Shown here: in pieces, positions 1 through 7,594 of the stretch
Position numbering within the stretch: the stretch's first letter is position 1
Layout: every line of letters starts with the position of its first letter
Origin: Epilithonimonas zeae
GTDB lineage: Bacteria; Bacteroidota; Bacteroidia; Flavobacteriales; Weeksellaceae
NCBI RefSeq assembly: GCF_023278365.1
Contig: NZ_CP075338.1
Location: forward strand, 1,240,001-1,304,000
Length of the DNA stretch: 64,000 nucleotides
Reading direction: 5' to 3'
The notes under the pieces: generated by a model
Seen by the model: the letters and a program-made list of their open reading frames with translations, nothing else
The model's database searches: none
Told to the model about the DNA's origin: nothing
Position numbers and translations under genes: made by a program

Positions 1-225
1 AATATATTAATTTAATTTTAACAATTAGCCTTTTAATGTTACATTTTGGTTAAACGTTTAACTAAAAATATTTATTTTTTGAAGATTACAAAAAGTGAGA
101 GATATGATTTGTTCTTCATTAGAATCCGTTAATTATAAATCTTGAGCGAAAGTATTAATACTCAAAAATTAGTAAGATTTCACACATTCTGAATAATTTA
201 AATACTGTTTAACACCTTCAAAATA

Positions 226-315
226 TTATCTATATCTTCTAATAAATGGTTTGAGCAGAGTCCTGTCAAGTTCACCAAAAGCCAAATGGCGCCAATTTAA
301 TCTAAATTGAGCCAT
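226..315 (-). pseudogene. possible decayed coding fragment (29 codons)
   Basis: An ATG-started frame of 29 codons lies on the minus strand. Its product begins MAQFRLNWRH and ends FIRRYR, followed by TAA. After the stop the same frame runs on for about 17 more codons (YFEGVKQYLNYSEC...). The amino acid composition (Arg, Trp, Gly, Leu, Pro) differs from the Lys/Asn/Ile-rich product expected of random AT-rich spacer, so this may be a gene remnant with an in-frame stop. I do not recognise the family. The start codon lies inside the hairpin at 284-323, which argues against efficient translation. Confidence 0.25.
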
Positions 316-323
316 TTTTTTTT
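284..323 (+). terminator. rho-independent terminator-like hairpin
   Basis: The stem AAATGGC (284-290) pairs with GCCATTT (311-317). It continues inward as CAATTT/AAATTG around a short loop and is followed by a run of T. No gene is recognised upstream on the plus strand within the window. It may end a transcript that starts off the left edge, or it may be part of the remnant on the other strand. Confidence 0.5.
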
Positions 324-558
324 GATTCCAAAATAATCTTTTTTAATGTTTTAGAAAATTTAGATTCGAAATACTAATAAATAATTTTTCAGAAAATGAT
401 ATATCTTACAAATTACTAAGATTCTGTTGATACATTAAAGTATATAGTTAGCACCATTTTTATTTAATGAGAATATTATTTTAAGTAATGGAACATAATC
501 AAAATACAATATTTTAAAAATGACTATTATCAATCATTTTTCTTCCTCACTTATATCC

Positions 559-566
559 TATTTTTG
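559..566 (+). promoter_or_regulatory. Bacteroidota -7 box for the AraC-type regulator
   Basis: The sequence TATTTTTG matches the Bacteroidota -7 consensus TAnnTTTG. It sits 13 bases before the ATG at 580 and so supports that start over the in-frame ATG at 520. No clear -33 TTG was seen at the usual distance. Confidence 0.4.
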
Positions 567-579
567 CAAAAAAGATCAA

Positions 580-1704
580 ATGGATAAACTCAATTTTCTG
601 GAAGTTATTGCTGCGATTGCCGTTTTTGTATCGCTGCTGCTTGCCGTATTTTTATTAACGGTAAAGACAGAAAGAAAACTGGAAAACAGATTATTTGCAG
701 CATTCCTTATCATTAATGCCATTGATATCAGCGGACTTTTTATGCATCTTTTTACAGATAGCTATAATCTGAAAGCTTTCAAAATATCTGCCTATTTATT
801 GGTAATGCCTCTTTTTTATCTGTACGTTAATGCCGTTTGTTACTCTGATTTCACCTTAAAAAGAAAGCATTTACTGCATCTTATTCCGTTTATTGTTGCC
901 AATTTAATTTTAGTTCCAAGACTTTTTATGGCAGAAGGAGCTGCTAAAGAGTTGTTCTTTAAAGATATGTGGCATTCCCCTGAAATGTTTTTTTATCAGG
1001 CAATCGCAGAACTGCAATATTTCTTTTATATCGTTGGTGTATTTCTTATCCTTAAAAAATACAAGAAGATCTACCTTGAAAACTACACCGATCCAAACAC
1101 TTTATCATACAAATGGCTGTCTCAGCTTACAAAGATTTTCTTATTCATCCACTTATGTATTATCATAAAAAACATCGTAAGATACACGCAGGATAGGGAT
1201 TTATTTATCTGGTTGAATATTGTTGCCGGAACAGTTTTTTTATTAACTGCGTGTTGGTTTATTTTAAAAGCATTAAATCATCCTGAGCTTTTTCGAAGAA
1301 TTGATTCTACCTTAAAACCAACAGAAAATTTTGTTGAAACTCCGAAAACTGAGAATAAAACCGATGACACAAAAAATTTTCAAATCGAACAGCTCAGAAA
1401 TTTTATGGTTGAAAAAGAACCCTTTTTAGAACCGTCACTAACGATTCAGGAATTGGCAAATCAGGTAAAAATTCCAGTTCGAGATTTGTCTGTTTTAATT
1501 AATCAACATATCAATCAGCACTTTTTTGATTTCGTGAATGAATATCGCATCAAAAAAGCAATGACCATTCTAAAAGACCCCACAAAAAGAGAATTAACCG
1601 TTTTAGAAATCTTATATGAAGTAGGTTTCAATTCAAAATCTTCTTTCCATACCTCTTTTAAAAAATATACGAATCAAACACCAACAGAATTCAGAAACAA
1701 TTGA
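580..1704 (+). CDS. AraC-family regulator with N-terminal membrane domain
   Basis: This is a predicted inner-membrane transcriptional regulator of 374 residues from the preferred ATG at 580; an in-frame ATG at 520 would add 20 residues. The first ~230 residues contain about seven hydrophobic segments. A polar linker follows, and then a C-terminal AraC-type double helix-turn-helix of about 95 residues (LTIQELANQVKIP ... VLEILYEVGFNSKSSF ... YTNQTPTEFR). The second helix-turn-helix has the typical GF-S-SF-F pattern. The arrangement is common in Flavobacteriia, and the ligand and targets cannot be read from sequence. The gene stands alone and is followed by a strong terminator. Confidence 0.88.
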   Translation: MDKLNFLEVIAAIAVFVSLLLAVFLLTVKTERKLENRLFAAFLIINAIDISGLFMHLFTDSYNLKAFKISAYLLVMPLFYLYVNAVCYSDFTLKRKHLLHLIPFIVANLILVPRLFMAEGAAKELFFKDMWHSPEMFFYQAIAELQYFFYIVGVFLILKKYKKIYLENYTDPNTLSYKWLSQLTKIFLFIHLCIIIKNIVRYTQDRDLFIWLNIVAGTVFLLTACWFILKALNHPELFRRIDSTLKPTENFVETPKTENKTDDTKNFQIEQLRNFMVEKEPFLEPSLTIQELANQVKIPVRDLSVLINQHINQHFFDFVNEYRIKKAMTILKDPTKRELTVLEILYEVGFNSKSSFHTSFKKYTNQTPTEFRNN

Positions 1705-1747
1705 TAATTAAATAATTGTAAATACTCGAACTTTGTATTGTAGATAA

Positions 1748-1787
1748 TCGGACTCATTTTAATCAATAAAATGAGTCCGACTTTTTT
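1748..1787 (+). terminator. rho-independent terminator
   Basis: A perfect 13-bp inverted repeat (TCGGACTCATTTT, 1748-1760, with 1768-1780) has a 7-base loop and is followed by CTTTTTTT. It ends the AraC-type regulator transcript. Confidence 0.85.
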
Positions 1788-1863
1788 TACACGGACGTTT
1801 TTCAAAACTTTCTACAGCATATTTGTACCAACATATTTAAAGTCAAATTAAAACTTAGAAATA

Positions 1864-2799
1864 ATGAAAAAAATAAGTCTTTTTGTTTTTTTACTGATGT
1901 CTGTATTTTGTTTATCACAATTACAAACCGTAAAAATGGACACTCTCCTAAATGTAGAAATTGGTGGAATAAAACAAGCCATAGAAATCAAAACTGATGA
2001 TGCTAATAAACCAATTCTGCTATTTTTATCAGGCGGTCCCGGAAGTTCAATGATGAAAAATGCGGATTCTTTCACCAATATTTTAAAGAATAAATTTACG
2101 ATTGTTCAATGGGACCAAAGAGATGCGGGAAAAACATTAGAATTAAATCCTTCACCCATTCAGCCGTCAGTAGAACTTATGGGAAAAGATACTTATGAGG
2201 TTATTAATTTCCTGCTCAAGAAACTGAATCACAAAAAGCTTTATCTGTTAGGCAGCTCTTGGGGAAATGCTTTAGGATTTTATATTGTTAGAAATCATCC
2301 CGAATTATTGCACGCATATTATGCTGTCAATCCTGTAATAAGCCAACTTGCGAGTGAGAAAGAATTGCTTAAAACATTAAAAATTTATTTTAAAGACAAC
2401 TCTGTTGCTATGGAAGAATTGTCAAAAGTACATTTTCCTTTTTCTAATGACGAATCTATGTTTTACTTAAGAAAGTGGCTTTTTTATAAAGATGGTAAGC
2501 AATATGTAACAAGTGACGATTTCAAAAAAGGCTTTCTTCAATGGTCAAAAACCTGGTCTCCTGCGTGGAATGAAGTACTGAAAATTGATTTACCAAAAAC
2601 TTTAAATAAAGTCAATTGTCCGCTTTATTTTCTGGTTGGTAAAAACGATATTCAGACATTAACTTCCATTACACAAGAATATTACGAGCAATTGAAAGCA
2701 CCCAAAAAAGATTTATTTTTATTTGAAAACTCGGGGCATCAAATCCATAAGGATGAAGCTGAAAAGTTTCAAAACATAATCGTTGAAACAGTGAATTAA
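1864..2799 (+). CDS. secreted alpha/beta hydrolase, proline iminopeptidase-like
   Basis: This is a 311-residue alpha/beta hydrolase with a Sec signal peptide (MKKISLFVFLLMSVFCLSQ), so it should act in the periplasm or outside the cell. Family features are the oxyanion-loop motif SGGPGSS, the nucleophile elbow G-S-S-W-G with Ser132, an Asp in the GKND segment and a late His in NSGHQIH. The GGPG loop plus WDQRDAGKT is characteristic of the prolyl/proline iminopeptidase (S33) branch. The substrate is not certain. The TATTTG-containing stretch near 1818-1825 is a near match to a -7 box. Confidence 0.8.
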   Translation: MKKISLFVFLLMSVFCLSQLQTVKMDTLLNVEIGGIKQAIEIKTDDANKPILLFLSGGPGSSMMKNADSFTNILKNKFTIVQWDQRDAGKTLELNPSPIQPSVELMGKDTYEVINFLLKKLNHKKLYLLGSSWGNALGFYIVRNHPELLHAYYAVNPVISQLASEKELLKTLKIYFKDNSVAMEELSKVHFPFSNDESMFYLRKWLFYKDGKQYVTSDDFKKGFLQWSKTWSPAWNEVLKIDLPKTLNKVNCPLYFLVGKNDIQTLTSITQEYYEQLKAPKKDLFLFENSGHQIHKDEAEKFQNIIVETVN

Positions 2800-2823
2800 C
2801 AAACTTCGATTAAACTATAAATT

Positions 2824-2895
2824 ATGACTTTAAAATATTTAACTACTGTCCTATTTCTTGCTTTAATTGGGTGTAAAAGTGTTTGGATGTACTAA
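2824..2895 (+). pseudogene. 5' part of a small lipoprotein gene cut by the IS3 element
   Basis: The frame begins with a typical lipoprotein signal peptide (MTLKYLTTVLFLALIGCK, lipobox ALIGC) and then runs into the left end of the insertion element, stopping after five foreign codons. If the element and one copy of AAAG (2876-2879 and 4151-4154) are removed, the frame continues through 4155-4233. It would encode a lipoprotein of about 44 residues ending in FAAKK. I infer that a tiny lipoprotein gene was interrupted. The intact family is not recognised. Confidence 0.6.
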
Positions 2896-2940
2896 TTTAG
2901 CTTCCAGTTAAAGTTAAGCATAAAACCTTAATTTTAACCT

Positions 2941-3240
2941 ATGAAAGGAGAGCGAAAAATCTACGATCCTGCTTTTAAAACCAAAGCTGTTGAGCTAAGC
3001 AAAGAACGAACTAATGTGTCAGAACTCGCAAGGGAGCTGGGAATCGCAGTCACGCTGCTTTACAAATGGCGTAAGGAGTACGAAGAATTTGGAGAAAGAA
3101 GTTTTCCAGGGAATGGAAAACTGAAACTGACACCCGAACAGGAAAAGATTCATGAGCTGGAAAAAAAGTTGAAGGATGCAGAATTAGAACGAGATATATT
3201 AAAAAAAGCAATCGGCATCTTCTCCAAGAGCGGTCGCTGA
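2941..3240 (+). CDS. IS3-family transposase OrfA
   Basis: This is a 99-residue OrfA. Residues ~8-50 form a helix-turn-helix of the HTH_Tnp_1 type (FKTKAVELS ... NVSELARELGI ... YKWRKEYEEF) for binding the element ends. Residues ~62-95 form a leucine-zipper-like coiled coil (EQEKIHELEKKLKDAELERD) that mediates multimerisation in this family. Near its end lies a run of seven A (3201-3207) in the phase A_AAA_AAA, a typical -1 slippery site. Slippage there fuses OrfA to OrfB as the active OrfAB transposase. Confidence 0.92.
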   Translation: MKGERKIYDPAFKTKAVELSKERTNVSELARELGIAVTLLYKWRKEYEEFGERSFPGNGKLKLTPEQEKIHELEKKLKDAELERDILKKAIGIFSKSGR

Positions 3241-3287
3241 AATATAAATTCATAAAAAATAATGAATCTATTTTCCCGATTGAAAAG

Positions 3288-4115
3288 ATGTGCAATGTTT
3301 TAAAACTATGTTCCAGTGGTTATTACAAATGGAAAAACAGGCCTTGCAGCAAGAAATTGCTTTTGAAGGAAAAAATAAAACAGCAAATCACTTCAATATA
3401 TTTTTCATCAAAACAGCGCTATGGCAGCCCTAGGATTACGTCTGAGCTAAATTCCTTGGGTTACAAAATATCCCGAGTCACAGTGGCTAAATATATGAAA
3501 GAGCTTGGACTGCGAAGTAAACTGAGCAAGAAATTTAAAGTGACTACAAACTCTAAACACAATTATTTGGTGGTAGAAAATGTGCTGGACAGGAATTTTA
3601 TAGCCGAAAAACCTGCGCAAGTTTGGGTTTCTGATATTACCTACATTCAAACCAAAGAAGGATTTTTGTACTTGACAACAGTGATTGATTTGTATGATCG
3701 GAAAATCATTGGATGGAGTTTAAGCAACGGAATGAGCACCGAAGAGACAAGTCTTTCTGCCTGGAAAATGGCTGTCAAAAACAGAAAAATAGGGGAAAGT
3801 CTAATTTTTCATAGCGACAGAGGCGTTCAATATGCAAGCAGAAAATTTGCAAATACTCTGGAATTTTATGGAGTTACAAGAAGCATGAGCCGGAGAGGAA
3901 ATTGTTGGGATAACGCTGTGGCAGAGAGCTTTTTCAAATCTTTGAAAACAGAACTGATTTATGGAAACAAGCTTATTACAAAAGAAAAAATGGAGCTGGA
4001 AATATTTGAATATATTGAAATATGGTACAACAAAAAAAGACGCCACAGTGCCTTGAATTATCAAACTATTGAAGAGTTTAACAATCAAAACAAAATTTAT
4101 CAAAATGTAGCTTAA
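3288..4115 (+). CDS. IS3-family transposase OrfB (DDE integrase)
   Basis: This is the catalytic half of the transposase, 275 residues from its own ATG and in the -1 frame relative to OrfA. That frame is open back to the slippery A run at 3201 (NRHLLQERSLKYKFIKN upstream of the ATG), so the active form is probably an OrfAB fusion. An HTH_21-like segment (LCSSGYYKW) is followed by an rve integrase core with the three acidic residues visible as WVSDITYI, FHSDRGVQY and DNAVAESFFKSLK. The TAA stop lies inside the right terminal repeat, as is usual in this group. Confidence 0.93.
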   Translation: MCNVLKLCSSGYYKWKNRPCSKKLLLKEKIKQQITSIYFSSKQRYGSPRITSELNSLGYKISRVTVAKYMKELGLRSKLSKKFKVTTNSKHNYLVVENVLDRNFIAEKPAQVWVSDITYIQTKEGFLYLTTVIDLYDRKIIGWSLSNGMSTEETSLSAWKMAVKNRKIGESLIFHSDRGVQYASRKFANTLEFYGVTRSMSRRGNCWDNAVAESFFKSLKTELIYGNKLITKEKMELEIFEYIEIWYNKKRRHSALNYQTIEEFNNQNKIYQNVA

Positions 4116-4250
4116 CTTATACTGGAAATTTTGTTTGCATATCCAAAATTAAAGAAAAAATGCAGCTTTCAGATGCCAAATCAACTATATGAATAACTCC
4201 AAACTTGGAGAGATTTTTGCTGCAAAAAAATGAAAAAAAAATAAAATATT

Positions 4251-4781
4251 ATGAGAAACTTGATGCTTGCAACCGTCGTTCTAACCAGCTGTTTGACATT
4301 CGGGCAAAAAAAAATGGCTAAAAAAGAATCGGTGCCACCTATCGTAAAACCGGCACCAGTTAAAGAACAAATAATAGAGAAACCTATCTTCTATGACAAT
4401 GAGGAAAAGTGCTTCATCTACACCACCGAAGAGAAAAAAGACAATCTCGTTTATCATACAGAAAAACTCCTGAAGTATGGTTGGGCTAGTAATAACGCAA
4501 GGATAATCATCACCACCTACAATTATGATCCTGTCGAAAAACAAAAGACAGAAAGCTCAGGAGATATTTTGGGTTACCCCATAAAAACCCAATACATCGA
4601 TGGAAAATACCGTATAGAAAAAAATACTGTATTTTTCACACCAGATAAAGCAGACAAATTTGACAAACAAAATTTCCAACTCATTTATAAATCAAAAACA
4701 CTGGATCATGCAATAGACAATCAAGACAATATACTGAAGAAAGTAAAGTGTTCTCAACAGTCGATTAGCCCAACCTACTGA
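4251..4781 (+). CDS. secreted protein of unknown function
   Basis: This is a 176-residue protein with a Sec signal peptide (MRNLMLATVVLTSCLTFGQ). A Cys in LTSC could also be read as a weak lipobox. A Lys/Pro-rich linker (VPPIVKPAPVKEQ) is followed by a mixed alpha/beta segment without a motif I recognise. It starts just downstream of the IS3 element. Its original neighbour was the small lipoprotein gene that the element interrupted, so the two may once have been co-transcribed. It ends at a terminator. Confidence 0.7.
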   Translation: MRNLMLATVVLTSCLTFGQKKMAKKESVPPIVKPAPVKEQIIEKPIFYDNEEKCFIYTTEEKKDNLVYHTEKLLKYGWASNNARIIITTYNYDPVEKQKTESSGDILGYPIKTQYIDGKYRIEKNTVFFTPDKADKFDKQNFQLIYKSKTLDHAIDNQDNILKKVKCSQQSISPTY

Positions 4782-4792
4782 CATCATAAAAA

Positions 4793-4823
4793 AACTCTCA
4801 ATTATTTGAGGGTTTCTTTTTTT
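4793..4823 (+). terminator. rho-independent terminator
   Basis: The stem AAACTCTCAA (4793-4802) pairs with TTGAGGGTTT (4807-4816), with one G-U pair and a short loop. It is followed by CTTTTTTT. It ends the transcript of the secreted protein at 4251-4781. Confidence 0.75.
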
Positions 4824-4839
4824 ATACATCTTGCAAAAA

Positions 4840-4866
4840 AAAGACTGCCATTACTGACAGTCTAAA
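4840..4866 (-). terminator. rho-independent terminator of the OmpA-family gene
   Basis: On the minus strand GACTG pairs with CAGTC across a ten-base loop, followed by TTTTTTTT. It lies about 20 bases beyond the stop codon at 4884. Confidence 0.6.
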
Positions 4867-4883
4867 AAATAGAAAATTAGGAT

Positions 4884-6314
4884 TTATTTTGCTTGAAAAT
4901 ACACTCTTCTATTAGCTTTATTTTTCCATTCAGGGCACTTGGATGCAGGATCGCACTCCGGATATTTTAGATCCAGCTTACCATTTCCTTTAGCTTCCAG
5001 TTTTGCTGAGTTAGCCCCGTTGGAGATTAAATATTGTTTTACATTATTAGCTCTTCTTTCAGATAGAGTCTGATTATAACTTTCTGTACCTCTTGTATCC
5101 GTAGCACCTACAACCACATAAGAACCGTTGTTGGAGTTGATGTAGCTGATAGCACTGTTCAGGATTGGCGTATTATTAGGTAAAATTCTGTCAGAGTTAA
5201 GATCGAATTCGATACCGCTCATTGCTGTTTCGTCTGCAGACACGACACCATTACCAGTATTGTTGACTGGGCATCCATTGTTTTCTACAGGTCCTGGAAC
5301 CGTTACACATTTGTCATAAAGGTCAATTACACCATCAAGATCTACATCCAATGCAACACCAGAACCATCTACTCTAGCACCAGCCGGAGTGTCTAGCTGT
5401 CTGTCCCAGTCATCGCAAACACCATCATTATCAGCATCTCCTGCTTTACACAATTGGATATTATCGATTTTAGTTTCCAGTTCATCTATTTTAGAATACA
5501 CTTCCTGTAATGGATCGTGCCACATCAGACTGTTGCTGTGTTTTCCAAGATGAACAGTCAGACCCAAAGTCCCGTTGAAAAAGTTATCAGAAGTTTTAGC
5601 ACTGATTCTATTAACTGCACTATATTGGTCGCTTCCACCACCGTCGAAGGCATCATCACCAGTTACTACATACATCAATCTTCCTTCTATGTCTACTCGA
5701 TTACTGATTTTATATTTCAAGCCAGCTCCTGCTTGTCCAAATAAAGAGTTGAATTTGAATGGTTTATTTTCTGTCATCAATCTTTGACCAAATTCATCTT
5801 TCTGGTAAGCTCTGTATGCCAAAACTCCTACACCAGCATATCCGTGGATCGCCCATCTGTAGTCTGCTTTGCTGTCTACCCTTCTTAATAGGTTAGAAAG
5901 ATTGATATCTCCCAAAAGCGAGATTGCATCATATTGTGTTCTTCCGGCAACTTGCAAATTAGCTGCAGCATTAGCAGGCGCAGCATCTTTTGTATTGAAG
6001 TATCCTTGTCTTGTTTCCCCACGGTCGTATTGCAACTTCAATCCGAATGTGTGAGAAAGTGCTTTATCAATACTGAAATAAGCAGAGTAACCTACCAATG
6101 TATTACCACTTTGGATCGATTTAAGATCTGCATTCTGCATCAACGGAACACCACCACCAAAGGAAATAGACCAACTGTTAAACCTCGGACCTTCTGATTT
6201 TAAAGAAGTAGTTTCAACAGGATTAGTACTACTTGTTGTCTGCATCATTTCTTGCGAAAACATCACAGCCGGACACGCCAAGGCCAATGACAAAATTGTT
6301 AATTTTGATTTCAT
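4884..6314 (-). CDS. OmpA-family outer-membrane protein with TSP3 repeats
   Basis: This 476-residue protein has a Sec signal peptide (residues 1-20, ending MFSQ) and then a beta-barrel-like region to about residue 270. A short coiled stretch follows, and then Asp-rich calcium-binding thrombospondin type 3 repeats (DADNDGVCDDWD, DVDLDGVIDLYDKC). The C-terminal OmpA peptidoglycan-binding domain (residues ~365-476) shows the ATDTRGTESYNQTLSERRA helix and ends FQAK. In the family, the barrel sits in the outer membrane and the C-terminal domain holds peptidoglycan. It is monocistronic, with its own promoter and terminator. Proteins of this type are usually very abundant in Flavobacteriia, which is consistent with the long leader. 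Confidence 0.92.
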   Translation of the reverse strand: MKSKLTILSLALACPAVMFSQEMMQTTSSTNPVETTSLKSEGPRFNSWSISFGGGVPLMQNADLKSIQSGNTLVGYSAYFSIDKALSHTFGLKLQYDRGETRQGYFNTKDAAPANAAANLQVAGRTQYDAISLLGDINLSNLLRRVDSKADYRWAIHGYAGVGVLAYRAYQKDEFGQRLMTENKPFKFNSLFGQAGAGLKYKISNRVDIEGRLMYVVTGDDAFDGGGSDQYSAVNRISAKTSDNFFNGTLGLTVHLGKHSNSLMWHDPLQEVYSKIDELETKIDNIQLCKAGDADNDGVCDDWDRQLDTPAGARVDGSGVALDVDLDGVIDLYDKCVTVPGPVENNGCPVNNTGNGVVSADETAMSGIEFDLNSDRILPNNTPILNSAISYINSNNGSYVVVGATDTRGTESYNQTLSERRANNVKQYLISNGANSAKLEAKGNGKLDLKYPECDPASKCPEWKNKANRRVYFQAK

Positions 6315-6742
6315 AATAATAAATTTAAATTGTTTTACTTATTAATTATATAATTAGAAAAATTATATAAACCTAACGTGAATACCGTCGTATCGGATAG
6401 GTGTGTTCCACTATCCAATTACCATACCAATAAAAATATTTATTTATTATTTTGAATTATTCAAAAGTAGAAACCTTGTAATATTTTAACATTTTCTACT
6501 CGGATTCCTCGATAAACTATAAGAATTTGGTGCAACCATTTTATTAAGTTTAATTTTTGTTAAATAATTAAAAATATTTCCCAACTGTAGATTTACATGG
6601 ATCTTATACATAAAAACCTCCTCCAATTAAAAAAATACAATTCATTAGCATTAAAAAACAATTTTAGGAGTCTCTAAAAAAATAATCTGATTAAGATTTA
6701 ACTTTTATGTATAAAAACTTTCAAAGTAAAAACTATACTATT
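6315..6742. other. intergenic region between divergent genes
   Basis: These 428 bases separate the OmpA-family gene and the esterase. They hold the probable -7 box at 6462-6469 and the AT-rich leader of the porin gene. I see no further gene, and no clear promoter for the esterase. Confidence 0.5.
6462..6469 (-). promoter_or_regulatory. Bacteroidota -7 box of the OmpA-family gene
   Basis: On the minus strand this reads TACTTTTG, a match to TAnnTTTG. It implies a leader of roughly 140 bases before the ATG at 6314. No perfect -33 TTG was found at the usual spacing. Confidence 0.4.
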
Positions 6743-7513
6743 ATGAAAAGACATCTTTTACTATTTCTATTAACCGTCTCTATTTCTATTGTATCACAAA
6801 CCATTAGAACTTATAACATCAATGGTCTTACCCGAAAAGCCATCTTTTATGAACCAATTCTAAAATCTGATAAAATACCTGTTGTATTTGTTTTCCATGG
6901 CCACGGTGGCAATGCTAATTTTGTGAGCAAAAGAATAGACATTCAGAATTACTACAAAGAGGCCCTAGTTATTTTTATGGAGGGATTTCCCGGAAGAACT
7001 GTTCCCGGCCTAGATCCGAATGGTAAAATGAATGGCTGGCAAATTTTCGCAGACGATCTCGAAGGAAGAGATATCCAGTTCTTTGACAAAGTTTTATCAG
7101 ACATCCACCAAAAGAATTATAATATTGATGATAAAAAAATTTACTTGATTGGTCATTCCAACGGCGCGAGATTCGTGAATGTTCTTTGGAAAACGAGAGG
7201 TGACAAAATCGCAGCTATCTGTTCAGCTTCAGCACAAGGCGGCAATATGATTTCAGGAGCAGTTCCAATTTCAGTTTGGATGTACATTGGCAAAAATGAC
7301 CGTATGGTTTTCCCAAAAAGTCAGGAAGAGTCCATACCAATCGTCAAATCCAATCTTGGAATCACTGACAAAGGAAAAACAGACGGCAATAAAACTATTT
7401 TCTCAGGAAAAAACAACACAGAACTCGTTCTCCAGCAAAGCAATTCCGGTCACGAATTCCCAAAATCCTCACTCCCAGAAATAATAAGCTTCTTCAAAAG
7501 ACATACAAAATAA
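6743..7513 (+). CDS. secreted esterase, PHB-depolymerase/feruloyl esterase-like
   Basis: The preferred start at 6743 gives 256 residues and places the signal peptide (MKRHLLLFLLTVSISIVSQ) at the N-terminus; an in-frame ATG at 6707 would add 12 non-signal residues. The fold is an alpha/beta hydrolase. The oxyanion loop is FHGHGGN, the nucleophile elbow is G-H-S-N-G with Ser139, an Asp lies in GKNDRM, and the His is in NSGHEFP. This arrangement matches the LpqC/poly(3-hydroxybutyrate) depolymerase-like family, which includes feruloyl and acetyl-xylan esterases. The substrate cannot be told. It is a single gene followed by a terminator. Confidence 0.8.
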   Translation: MKRHLLLFLLTVSISIVSQTIRTYNINGLTRKAIFYEPILKSDKIPVVFVFHGHGGNANFVSKRIDIQNYYKEALVIFMEGFPGRTVPGLDPNGKMNGWQIFADDLEGRDIQFFDKVLSDIHQKNYNIDDKKIYLIGHSNGARFVNVLWKTRGDKIAAICSASAQGGNMISGAVPISVWMYIGKNDRMVFPKSQEESIPIVKSNLGITDKGKTDGNKTIFSGKNNTELVLQQSNSGHEFPKSSLPEIISFFKRHTK

Positions 7514-7515
7514 AA

Positions 7516-7554
7516 AACCTCTCCGGATTGGAGAGGTTCTCATTTTTTATATAA
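7516..7554 (+). terminator. rho-independent terminator
   Basis: The stem AACCTCTCC (7516-7524) pairs with GGAGAGGTT (7530-7538) around the loop GGATT, followed by a T-rich tract. It lies just after the esterase stop codon and between convergent genes. Confidence 0.85.
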
Positions 7555-7594
7555 TCAATGAATCACAAAACAATTCATAATTAATCATTGATTT

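Larger units (their letters stand above)
2880..4150 (+). mobile_element. IS3-family insertion sequence
   Basis: The element carries overlapping-frame orfA and orfB typical of IS3. Imperfect terminal inverted repeats are visible: TTTGGAT at the left (about 2882) matches the complement of ATCCAAA at the right (about 4141-4147), and a second block, CCAG-TTAAAGTTAAGC, matches near both ends. The probable target duplication is AAAG (2876-2879 and 4151-4154). The outermost 2-3 bases do not match well, so the exact ends are uncertain by a few bases. The length is about 1.27 kb, normal for the family. Both ORFs are intact, so the element may be active. Confidence 0.85.

Noticed and set aside
5517-6197. 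Several plus-strand frames of 60-90 codons opposite the OmpA-family gene
   Set aside because: They lie entirely within a strongly supported minus-strand gene, have no recognisable domain, and are rich in Cys/Ser/Leu as expected of antisense shadow frames.
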